Shown: positions 1-9,987, counted from the stretch's first letter. The stretch is DNA of 64,000 nt from Saccharomonospora piscinae (GCF_005862235.1 NZ_VCEK01000002.1:518436-582435), one strand, 5' to 3'. The notes: generated from the sequence alone by a model not told the origin. Made by a program: numbers and translations.

Positions 1-70
1 CGGCGACGGCGTTGCGCTTCGCCTCCGTCGCCCTGCGCTCGGCGGATGCCTCGCTGCCTCGCTCGTTCAC
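1..70 (-). CDS. pcnA: CCA tRNA nucleotidyltransferase, N-terminal fragment
   Basis: Only about 23 codons lie in the window, read leftwards from a GTG at 70-68 and running off the left edge. The peptide is polar and ends AKRNAVA, which resembles the start of actinobacterial CCA-adding enzymes just before the nucleotidyltransferase domain. The call rests mainly on synteny: in actinobacteria pcnA is divergent from the NUDIX gene that follows here. No clear ribosome binding site is visible, and a start further inside the gene cannot be excluded. The catalytic domain is outside the window. Confidence 0.45.
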   Translation of the reverse strand, partial: MNERGSEASAERRATEAKRNAVA

Positions 71-159
71 CGGGGTCTGACTGCCCAAGGGTTCCCCTTA
101 CTACACGGCCGGATCGGCTCGGACACGACAAGCCAGGGTAGGCGACGCGCCGTTTGCTC

Positions 160-165
160 TAGCAT
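160..165 (+). promoter_or_regulatory. -10 element TAGCAT, leaderless start for the NUDIX gene
   Basis: TAGCAT fits the actinobacterial -10 pattern TAnnnT. It ends six bases before the ATG at 172, which would put the transcription start on or next to the A of the start codon. No ribosome binding site precedes that ATG, in keeping with a leaderless mRNA. No -35 match is obvious. Confidence 0.4.
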
Positions 166-171
166 CGCAGC

Positions 172-696
172 ATGCCTGGATCGGCCGGTCGCTCCGGCGG
201 CCCGAAACCGGGGCGCCGGTCCCGGCGTCGTCGCCGCACGCGGCTGACCACGGTGAACGAGACGTCCGCCGGTGGCCTGGTCGTGGACCCGCAGCGCCGC
301 CACGCGGTGCTGATCGGCAGGCTCGACCGGCACGGCAGACTGTTGTGGTCCCTGCCGAAGGGACACATCGAGGACGGCGAGACCACGGAGCAGACCGCGG
401 TGCGTGAGGTGAAGGAGGAGACCGGCATTTCCGCGCACGTGCTGCGAGAGCTCGGCACGATCGACTACTGGTTCGTGGCCGAACGACGTCGCGTCCACAA
501 GACGGTCCACCATTTCCTCCTCGAGGCCGACGGCGGCGAGCTGTCGGACGAGGACGTCGAGGTGACCGAGGTGGCCTGGGTCCCGCTGCGCGAACTCGAC
601 GGCAGACTCGCCTACGCGGACGAGCGCAAGCTGGTGCGCAAGGCGAGGGAGATGTTCGGGAAGAACCTCACGGGCGACGGGGAGAGCACGCCGTGA
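172..696 (+). CDS. NUDIX hydrolase, MutT4-like
   Basis: 174 residues. NUDIX hydrolases cleave nucleoside diphosphates linked to another group, for example oxidised nucleotides. The NUDIX box is intact at about residues 65-87: G at the start of GHIEDGE, then REVKEETGI with the metal-binding glutamates. An Arg-rich N-terminal tail (about residues 5-25) precedes the domain, as in mycobacterial Rv3908 (MutT4). Its stop codon overlaps the GTG of the next gene by four bases, so the two are translationally coupled. The substrate cannot be read from sequence. The pcnA/NUDIX/DUF6049/MurJ order is the conserved actinobacterial one. Confidence 0.9.
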   Translation: MPGSAGRSGGPKPGRRSRRRRRTRLTTVNETSAGGLVVDPQRRHAVLIGRLDRHGRLLWSLPKGHIEDGETTEQTAVREVKEETGISAHVLRELGTIDYWFVAERRRVHKTVHHFLLEADGGELSDEDVEVTEVAWVPLRELDGRLAYADERKLVRKAREMFGKNLTGDGESTP

Positions 697-2828
697 CGAA
701 GCGAAGCGCGTTCGTGCTGGCGCTGCTGTTCCTCGCCGTGCAGTCGTTGTTCGCCGCGCCCGGTGCGCCCCGGGCGCAGGCCCAGACCGCGGGGACGGAC
801 CCCGTGCTCCGCGTGCGGGTCGAGAGCATGTCGCCGCGCCTGGCCGGTCCCGACGACACCGAGCTGACCGTCGACGCGGTGGTGACCAATGTCGGCGACC
901 GACCGGTGTCCGACATCGTGGCGCGGGCGCAGGTGGGACAGCCGCAGAGCACGCCGGCCCAGCTGGCGCAGACGCTGGCCGAACCACCACCGTCGGAATC
1001 GGGTGCCTCGCCCTGGGTGGGCGTGCCGGAACGACTCGGCCAGGGCGAATCGGCCCGCCTCACGATCACGGCACCGCTGGCGCAACTGGGGCTCACCGAG
1101 CCAGGCGTCTATCCGCTACTGATCAATGTCAACGGCACCCCCGCCAGCGGCAGCGCCGCGCGGCTCGGTGCCGTGAACCTCCTGCTGCCCGTGCTCGGCG
1201 ACGCGCAGGGCCAGAGCAACGGCGGCCCCGCCGGGGTGTCGGTGCTCTGGCCGATCGCCCCTCGCGAACCCAAGGTGGTCGGCACACCGCACGGCGGCAG
1301 GACCGTGCTCTCCGACGACGCACTCGCGACGTCGCTGGCACCCGGCGGTCGGCTGCACGCACTGGTGGCCGCGGCCGAGAGCAGGCGCGGCGACACGGAG
1401 TTGTTCGGTTCGCTGTGCTTCGCGGTGGACCCGGACCTGCTCGACACCGTGGACGCGATGAGCAGGGGATACGCCGTTCGCACCGACTCCGGCACGGTCA
1501 CGGGGCGCGGGACGGAGAGCGCGCGGCGCTGGCTCGACGACCTGCGTGCGCTGGTGGCGAACCACTGCGTCGTGGCGCTGCCGTACGCCGACGCCGACCT
1601 CGGGGCCCTCGCTGAGGTCGACTCGGACATCGATCTGGTGCGGGAGGCGGTGGCGAGCAGCGCCACCATCCTCAACGTGCTGAACCTCGAACCGCGGCGC
1701 GGCACGCTGTGGGCGCGGGGGGAGCTGAGCGACGCGGCGCTGGAGGCCGCGGCCGGGGCAGGCGCCACCACCGTGATCACCAGCCCGGACAACGCGGGTA
1801 CCGGCGACCAGTCCGACACCCCGGCGCAGGACCAGCGACTGGTGCCGTACGACCCCCTCGTGGCCGACGGGTTCGCCCTCGCCTCGGCCCGGTACCCGGG
1901 TGGCGGGTCCGCACAGCCCGCCGTGGGGGCACAGAACGCCGTGGGCGCCGTGGCGTTGCGGGGCGGGCTCGGCGCCGGGGCCGCGGCGGAGCCGGGGCAG
2001 AGCGTCCTGCTGGCCCCTCCGCACGACTGGACCCTCACGCAGGACGAGCTGAGCGCCATGCTCGACTCGCTGGGCCGGCTGCACGGTGCGGGCCTCACCC
2101 GGCCCGTGACGCTGGAGGACGCACTGAACACCGGGGCGGGGGCCCAGGGAGGCGCCGAGGCGCCCGCTCCCGGCGGGAACCGGGCGACGAGTGCGCTGCC
2201 AGACGACGTGATCGACACGCTGTCGGAGGTCGAGTCCACCGCGGCCGACCTGCGCAACGCGATGTCGGTCGACCCCACCCGCCAGGTGGAGCCCGTCAGC
2301 CTCATCCAGCCGTTGCACAACGCCGTGATCCGCGCCACCTCGACCGCGTGGCGCGGCGCGGGTGACTACCGCGACGCCGCCGCCGCGGCGGCCGGGCAGG
2401 TCCGCCAGCTCAGCGGCAAGGTCTCCGTCAGCACCCCGTCCCAGCCCGTGTCGCTGGCGTCGGAGTCCAGCCCACTTCCCGTGACGCTCAGCAACGACCT
2501 TCCGGTCTCGGTGACCGTACGGATCACGCTCGACAACAGTCCCGGCCTGCGCCCCGCCCAGATCGACGACACCCCGCTCGCCGCCCACAGCCGGGTCAGC
2601 AGGCTGCTGCCTGCCGAGACCCTGCGGTCCGGACGCTTCATGGTGAACGTGTCGCTGGCCACTCCGGGTGGAACCACGCTCGGTCACACCTCGCGCATGG
2701 AACTCACGTCCAGCGAGTTCGGCGAGGTCATGGTGGTGTTGACCGCCACGGCCGGTGTCGCCCTGGTGCTCCTCGCGGGACGGCGGATATACCGTCGCGT
2801 GAGGACCCGGGGGGAGGAACGCGGCTGA
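693..2828 (+). CDS. DUF6049 family secreted/membrane protein (Rv3909-like)
   Basis: 711 residues of unknown biochemical function. A signal sequence covers about residues 1-31 (hydrophobic [14 protein letters not shown], Ala-rich cleavage region). A long extracytoplasmic part follows, then one C-terminal transmembrane helix at about 675-700 ([18 protein letters not shown]) and a short basic cytoplasmic tail. It is thus a type I envelope protein. The GTG start sits in a GTGA overlap with the NUDIX stop. It lies directly upstream of murJ, as Rv3909 does in M. tuberculosis, suggesting a role in cell-envelope assembly; that role is inferred from context only. Confidence 0.85.
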   Translation: MTKRSAFVLALLFLAVQSLFAAPGAPRAQAQTAGTDPVLRVRVESMSPRLAGPDDTELTVDAVVTNVGDRPVSDIVARAQVGQPQSTPAQLAQTLAEPPPSESGASPWVGVPERLGQGESARLTITAPLAQLGLTEPGVYPLLINVNGTPASGSAARLGAVNLLLPVLGDAQGQSNGGPAGVSVLWPIAPREPKVVGTPHGGRTVLSDDALATSLAPGGRLHALVAAAESRRGDTELFGSLCFAVDPDLLDTVDAMSRGYAVRTDSGTVTGRGTESARRWLDDLRALVANHCVVALPYADADLGALAEVDSDIDLVREAVASSATILNVLNLEPRRGTLWARGELSDAALEAAAGAGATTVITSPDNAGTGDQSDTPAQDQRLVPYDPLVADGFALASARYPGGGSAQPAVGAQNAVGAVALRGGLGAGAAAEPGQSVLLAPPHDWTLTQDELSAMLDSLGRLHGAGLTRPVTLEDALNTGAGAQGGAEAPAPGGNRATSALPDDVIDTLSEVESTAADLRNAMSVDPTRQVEPVSLIQPLHNAVIRATSTAWRGAGDYRDAAAAAAGQVRQLSGKVSVSTPSQPVSLASESSPLPVTLSNDLPVSVTVRITLDNSPGLRPAQIDDTPLAAHSRVSRLLPAETLRSGRFMVNVSLATPGGTTLGHTSRMELTSSEFGEVMVVLTATAGVALVLLAGRRIYRRVRTRGEERG

Positions 2829-2889
2829 GCCTGTGCCGCGATTCCGATTACCCTGAATCGACCAAGCGCAGCTTCGACGGATAGGGCAC

Positions 2890-5256
2890 GTGGTGGACGA
2901 GCAGGCGGGCAACCCGCCCGAACGCGGGGGCGGTCCCGGGCGTTCGGAGCGGGTACCTCCCCGACGACCCGGGCCCGGACCCCCGCCACCGCCGTACCAG
3001 GGACCTCCCGACCAGGCGCCCCGGCAGCAGCCACCGCAAGGGCAGCGCCCCGCGCCTCCACCGCAGGCACCACCACCCCAGCCGGCACCTCCGAGACAGG
3101 ACGGTCAGCCCGGCAGGCCGCAGGGTCCACCGCCGGGACCGCCACCGGGGCCGCGGCCCCGGCCGCCGCAGTCCGGTCCGGGCGGCCCGGCCCCCGCGCC
3201 GCCGGGGCCGCCACCCGCATCCCCACCCCAGGGCGTTCCGGCGGGCCGCCCCCCTCACGGTGCCCCGCCGAAGCGACCTCCGGCACCACCGCCGGGGCCG
3301 GGCCACGCCGGACACGGCCCGCAGGGCCCCGCACCGGCCCCACCGGGACATCCGGGCCCGCCGCCCGGTGGCCCCGGGCCGAACACGCCACGCAGGGGAC
3401 GTCCCCCGCAGCCCCGCCGCCAGCCGGTGAGGCCGTGGCGGCAGGAGGCCCAACGGCGCGGCGGGCCACCGCCGACGGAAAGCGAACGCACCGTCTTCAT
3501 CCAGAGGGAGCACAGGAGCCCTCCGGGCGTGCGCTGGCCCGCGGCCGACCCCGACGTGCTGCGGCCGTACGACGAGCTGGCCACCCGGATGATGCCGCGC
3601 ATCACCTCGGAGCCGATCGGCGAGCGGCTGCCGGAGGTCCAGCTCGACTCGCCCCAGGAGGAGCAGAAGGCTCCCTCGGTGGCCCGGGCCAGTGGCCGCA
3701 TGGCGATCGCCACGCTGACCAGCCGCATCACCGGCTTCGCGTGGAAGGTCATGCTGGCGTGGGTCGCGACCCTCGGGGTGCTCTATGACTCCTTCACCGT
3801 CGCGAACACCCTGCCGCTGATCATCAACGAACTGTTGCTGGGCGGTGTGCTCACCAGTGTGGTCGTGCCACTGCTCGTGCGGTCGCAGGACGACGAAGAC
3901 GGGGGCGAGTCGTACACGCAACGGTTGCTGACGCTCGCGATCACGGTCCTCGGTGTGGGCACCGTGGTCTCCACCGCGTGCGCTCCGTGGCTGACCGGCC
4001 TGCTGATGGACGACAGCGGCGAGGCGAACCCGCAGCTCGCAACCTGGTTCGCCTACCTGCTGCTACCCGGCCTGCTGTTCTACGGGTTGTTCGCGGTGCT
4101 GTCGGCCGTGCTCAACGCCAAGCAGATCTTCGGACCAGCCCAGTGGGCGCCCGTGATCAACAACCTGGTCATCTTCGCCACGATCGGCACCTTCGCCCTC
4201 GTCCCGGGCGACCCGACCATCGTGCCGACCCAGATGAGCGACCCGCAGGTGCTCGTGCTGGGTATCGGCGTGCTGACCGCGATGGTGGCGCAGGCCCTGT
4301 TCCTGGTCCCCGCGCTGCGCCGCTCCGGCTTCCGGTTCCGCTGGCGGTTCGGTCTGGACGACCGGCTCAAGGAGTTCGGCGGGCTGGCCGCGTGGATTCT
4401 CGGTTACGTCGCCGTCAGCCAGATCGGGATGATCGTGAACACCCGGGTGCTGACCAGCGGCGCGGCGGGCGGCCCCTCGATCTACTCGAACGCGTGGTTG
4501 TTGTTCCAGCTGCCCTACGGCGTGATCGGCGTCTCGCTGCTCACGGCACTGATGCCGAAGATGAGCCGGGCCGCCGCCGACAACGACCACCGCAAGCTCG
4601 TCGGCGACCTGTCGTATGGCTCCCGCGTCACCACGCTCATGCTGCTGCCCGTCTCCGCCGTCATGGCTGTCGCGGGTCCGGCGATCGGGGTCGCGCTGTT
4701 CGCGCTGGGCAAGGGCTCGGTGGAGGACGCGCAACGGCTGGGCCAGGCACTCGCGGTGTCGGCGTTCGGCCTGGTGCCGTACGCGCTGGTGATGCTCCAG
4801 ATGCGCGTGTTCTACGCCATGAAGGACTCCCGCACCCCCACGCTCATCATGTGCGTGATGACGGCGGTGAAGATCCCGCTGCTGTACCTCGCGTCCGCCC
4901 AGCTCAGCCCCGAGAACGTGGTGCTCGGCGTGATGATGGTGAACTCGCTGGTGTTCGTCGTCGGGGCCGTCATGGGCCAGGTGTGGCTGTGGGTGAAGCT
5001 CGGCAACCTGCGCAGCAGGCGGGTGCTCGGCGTGATCCTGTTCACGGTGGTGGCGAGCGGCCTCGGCGCGCTGGCAGCCACGCTCGTGGCGATGCTCGTC
5101 CCCGACGCGCTCGGCCCGATCGGCAAGGCGTGGGTGTCCCTGTTCTGCCAGGGCATCGTCGGCATCGGTGTGTCGTTCGGCGTGCTGATCGCACTGAAGG
5201 TGGACGAACTCGCGCCCGTCACGCGCCGGATATCCGGTTTGCTCCGTCGCGGGTAA
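2890..5256 (+). CDS. murJ: Lipid II flippase MurJ with proline-rich N-terminal extension
   Basis: 788 residues. MurJ (MviN) moves lipid-linked peptidoglycan precursor to the outer face of the membrane. Residues 1 to about 190 are a Pro/Gly/Gln/Arg-rich low-complexity cytoplasmic region. The MOP-superfamily membrane core begins near residue 260 (GRMAIATLTSRITGFAWK) and continues to the end with roughly 14 hydrophobic segments. Typical bacterial MurJ is 510-550 residues, so the extra length is the tail. In mycobacteria the same polypeptide continues into a pseudokinase; here it stops, and the pseudokinase is a separate gene 97 bases downstream. GTG start at 2890; no strong ribosome binding site seen. 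Confidence 0.93.
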   Translation: MVDEQAGNPPERGGGPGRSERVPPRRPGPGPPPPPYQGPPDQAPRQQPPQGQRPAPPPQAPPPQPAPPRQDGQPGRPQGPPPGPPPGPRPRPPQSGPGGPAPAPPGPPPASPPQGVPAGRPPHGAPPKRPPAPPPGPGHAGHGPQGPAPAPPGHPGPPPGGPGPNTPRRGRPPQPRRQPVRPWRQEAQRRGGPPPTESERTVFIQREHRSPPGVRWPAADPDVLRPYDELATRMMPRITSEPIGERLPEVQLDSPQEEQKAPSVARASGRMAIATLTSRITGFAWKVMLAWVATLGVLYDSFTVANTLPLIINELLLGGVLTSVVVPLLVRSQDDEDGGESYTQRLLTLAITVLGVGTVVSTACAPWLTGLLMDDSGEANPQLATWFAYLLLPGLLFYGLFAVLSAVLNAKQIFGPAQWAPVINNLVIFATIGTFALVPGDPTIVPTQMSDPQVLVLGIGVLTAMVAQALFLVPALRRSGFRFRWRFGLDDRLKEFGGLAAWILGYVAVSQIGMIVNTRVLTSGAAGGPSIYSNAWLLFQLPYGVIGVSLLTALMPKMSRAAADNDHRKLVGDLSYGSRVTTLMLLPVSAVMAVAGPAIGVALFALGKGSVEDAQRLGQALAVSAFGLVPYALVMLQMRVFYAMKDSRTPTLIMCVMTAVKIPLLYLASAQLSPENVVLGVMMVNSLVFVVGAVMGQVWLWVKLGNLRSRRVLGVILFTVVASGLGALAATLVAMLVPDALGPIGKAWVSLFCQGIVGIGVSFGVLIALKVDELAPVTRRISGLLRRG

Positions 5257-5353
5257 CCCGGTCGACGCGGATGCCACACGGCGAACCACGCCGTTCACGT
5301 ACCCTCGTCTCCAGCACACTGGTGAGGGCCGATCGGCAGGGGAGGGCGACCGA

Positions 5354-6904
5354 GTGGGCATCCGTACACACGGTGGATCGCTGGCACCCGGCGGGGTCGT
5401 CGGCGACGGCCGTTACCGGCTGCTCGCGCAGTTCGGCATCGACGAACGCGGCGGCGCGCACCTGTGGCGGGCCCGGGACGGCCAGCTCCGCCGCGACGTC
5501 GCCCTGACCATACTGGTCGGCGACCCGGCCGACGTGGATGCCGCGCGGCAGGGCAGACGCACACTCGAACGGGCGGCACACGCGGCCAAGTTCACCCACA
5601 CGAGCGTCGCTCGCGTCCTGGACGTCCTCACTCTCGGCAACGGCATCAGCTCCAGCGAGGGCCTGCTCGGCATCGTGGTGTCGGAGTGGACCAAGGGCAC
5701 CGACCTGATCGACCTGGTCAACGAGAAGCGGATCGCACCCAGCACCGCCGCACGGATGGTGCAGGCGCTGGCCGAGCCCGTCGAGCGGGCACACCAGTCC
5801 GGCCTCGTACTCGGCATCGACCATCCCCAACGGCTTCGCGTGACACCCGACGGTCACCTGCGCCTCGCGTTCCCCGGCCCGCTGCCGGACACCACGCTGC
5901 GGGACGACGTGAAGGCACTGGGTGCGGTGCTCTACCTGCTGCTCACCGGCCGCTGGGCCCTGCCGGGCGGCCCACCGGCGATCCCGGCGGCGCCCCGGAA
6001 CCAGACCGGGCAGCTCGTTCCGCCGCACGTGATCGAACCCCGCGTCCCGCAGGAGATGTCGGCGCTCGCCGTGCGCACCGTCTCCGACGGCGGGCAGGGC
6101 GGCATCCGCACCAGCGCCGCCATCCTGCGCGTGCTCGACCGAGTGGCCGCCGAGGAGGAGCGGACCCGCAAGCAGCCCGAGGAGGTCGACCCCGACGGCA
6201 CGGTGTGGACCACGAAGAAGCCGGTCAAGGACGCGGAACGACGGCGCAAGCTCGCGCTCGGGGTGAGCGCGCTGGTGATCGCGGCCGTCGCGGCGCTGGC
6301 GTGGGCCGGCATGATGGCCATCAGCTTCTTCCAGGACGACGCGCCCTCCGGTCCCCCCGTGAACCTCGCCGACGAGACCAGCGAGCAGCAGCCCCAGGAC
6401 AACGGCGAAGGTGGTGGCGACGGGGACGGGGACGGGTCCGGCGACGGGGGCCGCACCACGCCGGGTGAGGCGATCACCCCGGCGGACGTCACCGTCTACA
6501 ACCCGGAGGGCGAGGGCGACAGCGTCTCGGAGGCGCCGCTGGCCGTCGACGGTGACGAGTCGACCTCCTGGGCGACCGACCAGTACCAGCAGCAGTTCCC
6601 CGCGTTCAAGTCCGGGGTCGGTCTGATCGCCGCGTTCGACGACCCGATCGACCTGGCGCGTGTGCGCATCCTCGCCGACAGTCCCGGCACGGAGGTCGAG
6701 GTGCGCGTCGCCGACTCCGCCGATCCCGCGCTCTCAGAGACCCGCACGGTGGCGGCGGGAGCCCTGGACGGGCCCCGCACCGAACTGACGCTCGACGAGC
6801 CCGCGTCCGCCGAGTACGTCATCGTGTGGCTCACCAGCCTTTCGGGTGAGGAAGGCGAGTTCCAGTCCGAGCTGACCGACGTGATGTTCCTACCCTCGGC
6901 ATGA
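5354..6904 (+). CDS. Membrane pseudokinase with discoidin-like extracytoplasmic domain
   Basis: 516 residues. The N-terminal part (about 8-270) keeps the protein kinase fold outline (VVGDGRYRLL, then LARDG-like N-lobe), but the VAIK lysine is replaced (VALTILV), and neither an HRD loop nor a DFG motif is recognisable (GIDHPQRLRV, LRLAFPG). It should not phosphorylate. One transmembrane helix lies at about 297-322. A Gly/Asp-rich linker leads to a C-terminal domain (about 375-516) resembling F5/8 type C folds (VDGDESTSWATDQY). This is the domain order of the C-terminal half of mycobacterial Rv3910, whose phosphorylated pseudokinase recruits FhaA. GTG start at 5354. Confidence 0.85.
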   Translation: MGIRTHGGSLAPGGVVGDGRYRLLAQFGIDERGGAHLWRARDGQLRRDVALTILVGDPADVDAARQGRRTLERAAHAAKFTHTSVARVLDVLTLGNGISSSEGLLGIVVSEWTKGTDLIDLVNEKRIAPSTAARMVQALAEPVERAHQSGLVLGIDHPQRLRVTPDGHLRLAFPGPLPDTTLRDDVKALGAVLYLLLTGRWALPGGPPAIPAAPRNQTGQLVPPHVIEPRVPQEMSALAVRTVSDGGQGGIRTSAAILRVLDRVAAEEERTRKQPEEVDPDGTVWTTKKPVKDAERRRKLALGVSALVIAAVAALAWAGMMAISFFQDDAPSGPPVNLADETSEQQPQDNGEGGGDGDGDGSGDGGRTTPGEAITPADVTVYNPEGEGDSVSEAPLAVDGDESTSWATDQYQQQFPAFKSGVGLIAAFDDPIDLARVRILADSPGTEVEVRVADSADPALSETRTVAAGALDGPRTELTLDEPASAEYVIVWLTSLSGEEGEFQSELTDVMFLPSA

Positions 6905-6939
6905 GCGCGGGCGCGGCCAACAGCCCGTCATCGACTTAG

Positions 6940-6945
6940 TACCCT
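6940..6945 (+). promoter_or_regulatory. -10 element TACCCT, possible leaderless start of sigM
   Basis: TACCCT matches TAnnnT and ends seven bases before the GTG at 6953. No ribosome binding site is seen in front of that codon, so transcription may begin at the start codon itself. The element is weak evidence alone. Confidence 0.3.
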
Positions 6946-6952
6946 CTGCCGG

Positions 6953-7555
6953 GTGACCGCAGCAGCGCCCACGGACGCCGATCTCATAGCCGCGCACGCG
7001 GCGGGGGACCCACACGCCTTCAACGAACTCGTACGGCGGCATCGGGACCGGATGTGGGCCGTGGCCCTGCGCACGGTCCGCGACCCCGAGGAAGCGGCCG
7101 ACGCGCTGCAGGACGCGTTCATCTCCGCCTTTCGTGCCGCCGCCAACTTCCGCGCCGAATCGCAGGTGACCACGTGGTTGCACCGGATCGTGGTCAACGC
7201 CTGCCTCGATCGGGTGCGCCGCAAGCAGGCCCGGCCGACCGTTCCGCTGCCGGAGACACCGCACCAGGAACCGGCGGTACCCCGCGACTCGATGTCCGAG
7301 CGGGAGACCCGCCTGGTCATCAAAGAGGCTCTCGACCAGTTGCCGGAGGAGCAGCGGGTGCCGATCGTATTGGTGGATGTGGAGGGGTACTCCGTCGCCG
7401 AGACGGCACGACTGCTGGACATCGCGGAGGGAACGGTGAAGAGCCGGTGCGCCCGAGGGCGGGGCAAACTCGCCAAACTTCTCGGTCATCTGCGGAACCC
7501 GGGCAACGAGGGTGACGTCCCAACTCACGAAAGCAAATACGGGGAGGGACGATGA
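6953..7555 (+). CDS. sigM: RNA polymerase ECF sigma factor SigM
   Basis: 200 residues. ECF sigma factor with region 2 at about 25-95 (FNELVRRHRDRMWAVALR, DALQDAFISAFRAA) and region 4 at about 120-175 (LPEEQRVPIVLVDVEGYSVAETARLL, then a helix-turn-helix ending in GTVKSRCARGR; quoted here in part). Gene order (murJ region, sigM, anti-sigma, trxB, trxA, cwlM) matches mycobacterial sigM. The stop overlaps the ATG of the next gene (ATGA), as expected for a sigma/anti-sigma pair whose ratio matters. SigM in actinobacteria controls envelope or redox stress genes; the stimulus is not visible here. Confidence 0.93.
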   Translation: MTAAAPTDADLIAAHAAGDPHAFNELVRRHRDRMWAVALRTVRDPEEAADALQDAFISAFRAAANFRAESQVTTWLHRIVVNACLDRVRRKQARPTVPLPETPHQEPAVPRDSMSERETRLVIKEALDQLPEEQRVPIVLVDVEGYSVAETARLLDIAEGTVKSRCARGRGKLAKLLGHLRNPGNEGDVPTHESKYGEGR

Positions 7556-8325
7556 CGGACGAGAGCAGGGGGCACGGCGGGGTCCTCGGCCCCCCGTGGT
7601 CTGTCGACGTGCTCGCCGACCTGCACGCGGGCGTACTGGGCGAGCAGGAGTCCGCCGAGCTGTGGCCCCGGGTGAACGCCGACCCGGAGGCCCGCGCCAT
7701 CCTCGACGCGTTGGAGTCGACGACCACCGACCTCTCCGGATACTCCGACCTCGACCTCGGGCCCATGCCCGCCGACGTGGCAGCCCGCATCGACGCGGCG
7801 CTGGAGCTCCAGCGGCAGGGCGCACGTGCCGCCGACTCCACCGTCGTGAGCTTGGACACGGCGCGCAGGAAGCGCGCCAAGCGACTCGGCTGGGGCGCGG
7901 GGCTGCTGACGGCGGCGGCCGCTGCCGTGGCGGCCGTGGTCGTGCTCCCCACCCTGGGCGACGGCGGTGGGTCGGGTTCCGATCTCGCGGACGAGCCGGG
8001 CACCACGCCCCCGTCGGCGGGAGCACCCCCACTCGCTCTGAGCAGTAGCGATCCCGCCGCCGCGGTCGGCGACATCAGCACGGTCCGCGACTTCGGTCCG
8101 CTCGGCGGCGAGCAGCGACTCGACGCCTGCCTGGCCGCCAACGGGGTCGATCCGGCCGTGCGACCGGTGGGCTTCCGGCCGGTCACGGTCGACGGCCGCG
8201 AAGCGCTGGTGGTGCTGCTCACCACGGGCGAGCTGGGGCAGCTGCGGATGCTGGCGCTCGCGCCGGACTGCGGCCCGGACAACCCCGGTGTGCTGCTCGA
8301 CGAGACCGTGGGCCGCCAGGGCTGA
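7552..8325 (+). CDS. Anti-sigma-M factor, single-pass membrane protein
   Basis: 257 residues, translationally coupled to sigM by a four-base overlap. The cytoplasmic N-terminal half (1 to about 103) would bind SigM. A basic stretch (ARRKRAKR) is followed by one transmembrane helix at about 112-135 (GAGLLTAAAAAVAAVVVLP), then an extracytoplasmic domain of about 120 residues containing two cysteines (DACLAA and APDCGPD). There is no HxxxCxxC zinc motif, so it is not a ZAS-type anti-sigma factor. Function is inferred from position and topology, parallel to Rv3912. Confidence 0.75.
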   Translation: MTDESRGHGGVLGPPWSVDVLADLHAGVLGEQESAELWPRVNADPEARAILDALESTTTDLSGYSDLDLGPMPADVAARIDAALELQRQGARAADSTVVSLDTARRKRAKRLGWGAGLLTAAAAAVAAVVVLPTLGDGGGSGSDLADEPGTTPPSAGAPPLALSSSDPAAAVGDISTVRDFGPLGGEQRLDACLAANGVDPAVRPVGFRPVTVDGREALVVLLTTGELGQLRMLALAPDCGPDNPGVLLDETVGRQG

Positions 8326-8410
8326 AAGTCACCTTTCCGCTCGCCGGGAACAGTCCCGCCTACGATGCTGTTGACCTGGGTGAGCAGCGTTGTCGAAGCG
8401 GAGGGTGCAG

Positions 8411-9406
8411 GTGAGCGAAGACATCCGGAACCTCATCATCGTGGGCTCGGGGCCCGCGGGATACACGGCGGCGGTGTACGCCGCGCGGGCGCAGCTCGAA
8501 CCACTGGTGTTCGAGGGCACCCAGTTCGGCGGCGCGCTGATGACCACGACCGAGGTCGAGAACTACCCCGGCTTCCGGAGCGGCATCCAGGGGCCGGACC
8601 TCATGGAGGAGATGCGGGAGCAGGCCAAGACCTTCGGCGCCGACCTGCGGCAGGAGGACGTCGAGGAACTGGACCTCACCGGTCCGGTCAAGTACGTCAC
8701 CGCCCACGGCACGCGCTACGCGGCCCGCGCGGTCGTGCTCGCGATGGGCGCCGCCGCGCGGTACCTGCACGTGCCCGGTGAGCAGGAACTCCTCGGGCGG
8801 GGAGTGTCCTCGTGCGCGACCTGCGACGGGTTCTTCTTCCGCGACCAGGACATCGCGGTGGTCGGCGGGGGCGACTCGGCGATGGAGGAGGCGACCTTCC
8901 TGACGAAGTTCGCCCGCAGCGTGACCATCATCCACCGCAGGGAGGAGTTCCGCGCCTCCAGGATCATGCTCGAACGCGCTCGCGCGAACGAGAAGATCCG
9001 GTGGCAGCTCAACAGCGAGGTCACGGAGGTGCAGGGCAGCGACGGCAAGGTCAGCGGAGTCCGCCTCCGCGACACCGTGACGGGCGAGGAGTCCACACTC
9101 GACGTCAGCGGCTTCTTCCTCGCCATCGGGCACGACCCCCGCAGCGAACTCGTGCGCGGCCAGGTGGACCTGGACGACGAGGGTTACGTCCTGGCCGAGG
9201 GCCGCGGCTCGTACACCGGCGTCGACGGCGTGTTCGCCGCCGGTGACCTGGTGGACCGCACCTACCGGCAGGCCATCACGGCGGCGGGCTCGGGTTGCTC
9301 GGCCGCCATCGACGCGGAACGCTGGCTCGCCGAGCACGACGTGGCCGAGGCACACGAGAGCCCTGAACTCGTGGGCGGCGGATACGCCGCCGCTCGCGGC
9401 AACTGA
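8411..9406 (+). CDS. trxB: Thioredoxin-disulfide reductase
   Basis: 331 residues, the normal length. The enzyme passes electrons from NADPH through FAD to thioredoxin in the cytoplasm. Visible motifs: FAD-binding [10 protein letters not shown] near residue 12, the redox-active CATC at about 135-138, NADPH-binding GGGDSAMEE near 155, and the C-terminal FAD motif [11 protein letters not shown] chose GTG 8411 because GGAGGG lies six bases before it; a TTG at 8390 in the same frame has no such site. trxA follows 29 bases later. Confidence 0.97.
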   Translation: MSEDIRNLIIVGSGPAGYTAAVYAARAQLEPLVFEGTQFGGALMTTTEVENYPGFRSGIQGPDLMEEMREQAKTFGADLRQEDVEELDLTGPVKYVTAHGTRYAARAVVLAMGAAARYLHVPGEQELLGRGVSSCATCDGFFFRDQDIAVVGGGDSAMEEATFLTKFARSVTIIHRREEFRASRIMLERARANEKIRWQLNSEVTEVQGSDGKVSGVRLRDTVTGEESTLDVSGFFLAIGHDPRSELVRGQVDLDDEGYVLAEGRGSYTGVDGVFAAGDLVDRTYRQAITAAGSGCSAAIDAERWLAEHDVAEAHESPELVGGGYAAARGN

Positions 9407-9435
9407 CCCACCGGTCGAACACGACAGGAGCAAAG

Positions 9436-9762
9436 ATGACGAACACCGTGAAGGTGACCGACTCCACGTTCACCGACGAGGTGCTCACGCACGACAAGCC
9501 CGTGCTGGTGGACTTCTGGGCCACCTGGTGCGGCCCGTGCAAGATGGTCGCGCCCGTGCTGGAGGAGATCGCCGCCGAGCACGGCGACAAGCTGCGGATC
9601 GCCAAGCTCGACACCGACGCCAACCCCAACACGGCCAGGGACTACCAGGTCATGTCCATCCCGACCCTCATCCTGTTCCAGGGCGGCAAGCCCGTGAAGC
9701 AGATCGTGGGTGCCAAGCCGAAGGCGGCACTGCTGTCCGACCTCTCGGACGTGCTGCAGTAA
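9436..9762 (+). CDS. trxA: Thioredoxin
   Basis: 108 residues with the catalytic WCGPC in the context [11 protein letters not shown] at about 31-41 and the cis-proline loop MSIPTL near 74. It is the small dithiol carrier reduced by the product of the upstream trxB. ATG at 9436 is preceded by ACAGGAGCAAAG, a good ribosome binding site. A strong hairpin terminator follows the stop codon, so trxB-trxA form the end of a transcription unit. Confidence 0.97.
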   Translation: MTNTVKVTDSTFTDEVLTHDKPVLVDFWATWCGPCKMVAPVLEEIAAEHGDKLRIAKLDTDANPNTARDYQVMSIPTLILFQGGKPVKQIVGAKPKAALLSDLSDVLQ

Positions 9763-9791
9763 CGAGTTCGGTGGTCCGAGCCTCGCGAAGG

Positions 9792-9832
9792 AACCCGGAA
9801 AGCGCCTGTTTGGGTGCGCTTCCGGGTTTCTT
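9792..9832 (+). terminator. Rho-independent terminator after trxA
   Basis: AACCCGGAAAGCGC at 9792-9805 pairs with GCGCTTCCGGGTT at 9816-9828, with one bulged base and a ten-base loop. A short T-rich tail (TTTCTT) follows. Confidence 0.8.
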
Positions 9833-9987
9833 CGCGTTGGGCCATCCGTGTGGGTGACAGCGGGGCAGAGCCCTCCGTCCTCACGCTCCGTCGGCACGGC
9901 ACAATGGAGGCCGCAACAGGCCCCCGGCCCACCAAGAGTTCTGCACACCACGAGCGCACCCAGTGCCCAAGGAATAGCGAGGAGTGC

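Noticed and set aside
1116..2912. 598-residue minus-strand frame opposite the DUF6049 gene
   Set aside because: Same antisense effect; composition is Gly/Arg/His-rich without motifs, while the plus strand has signal peptide, membrane anchor and coupled start.
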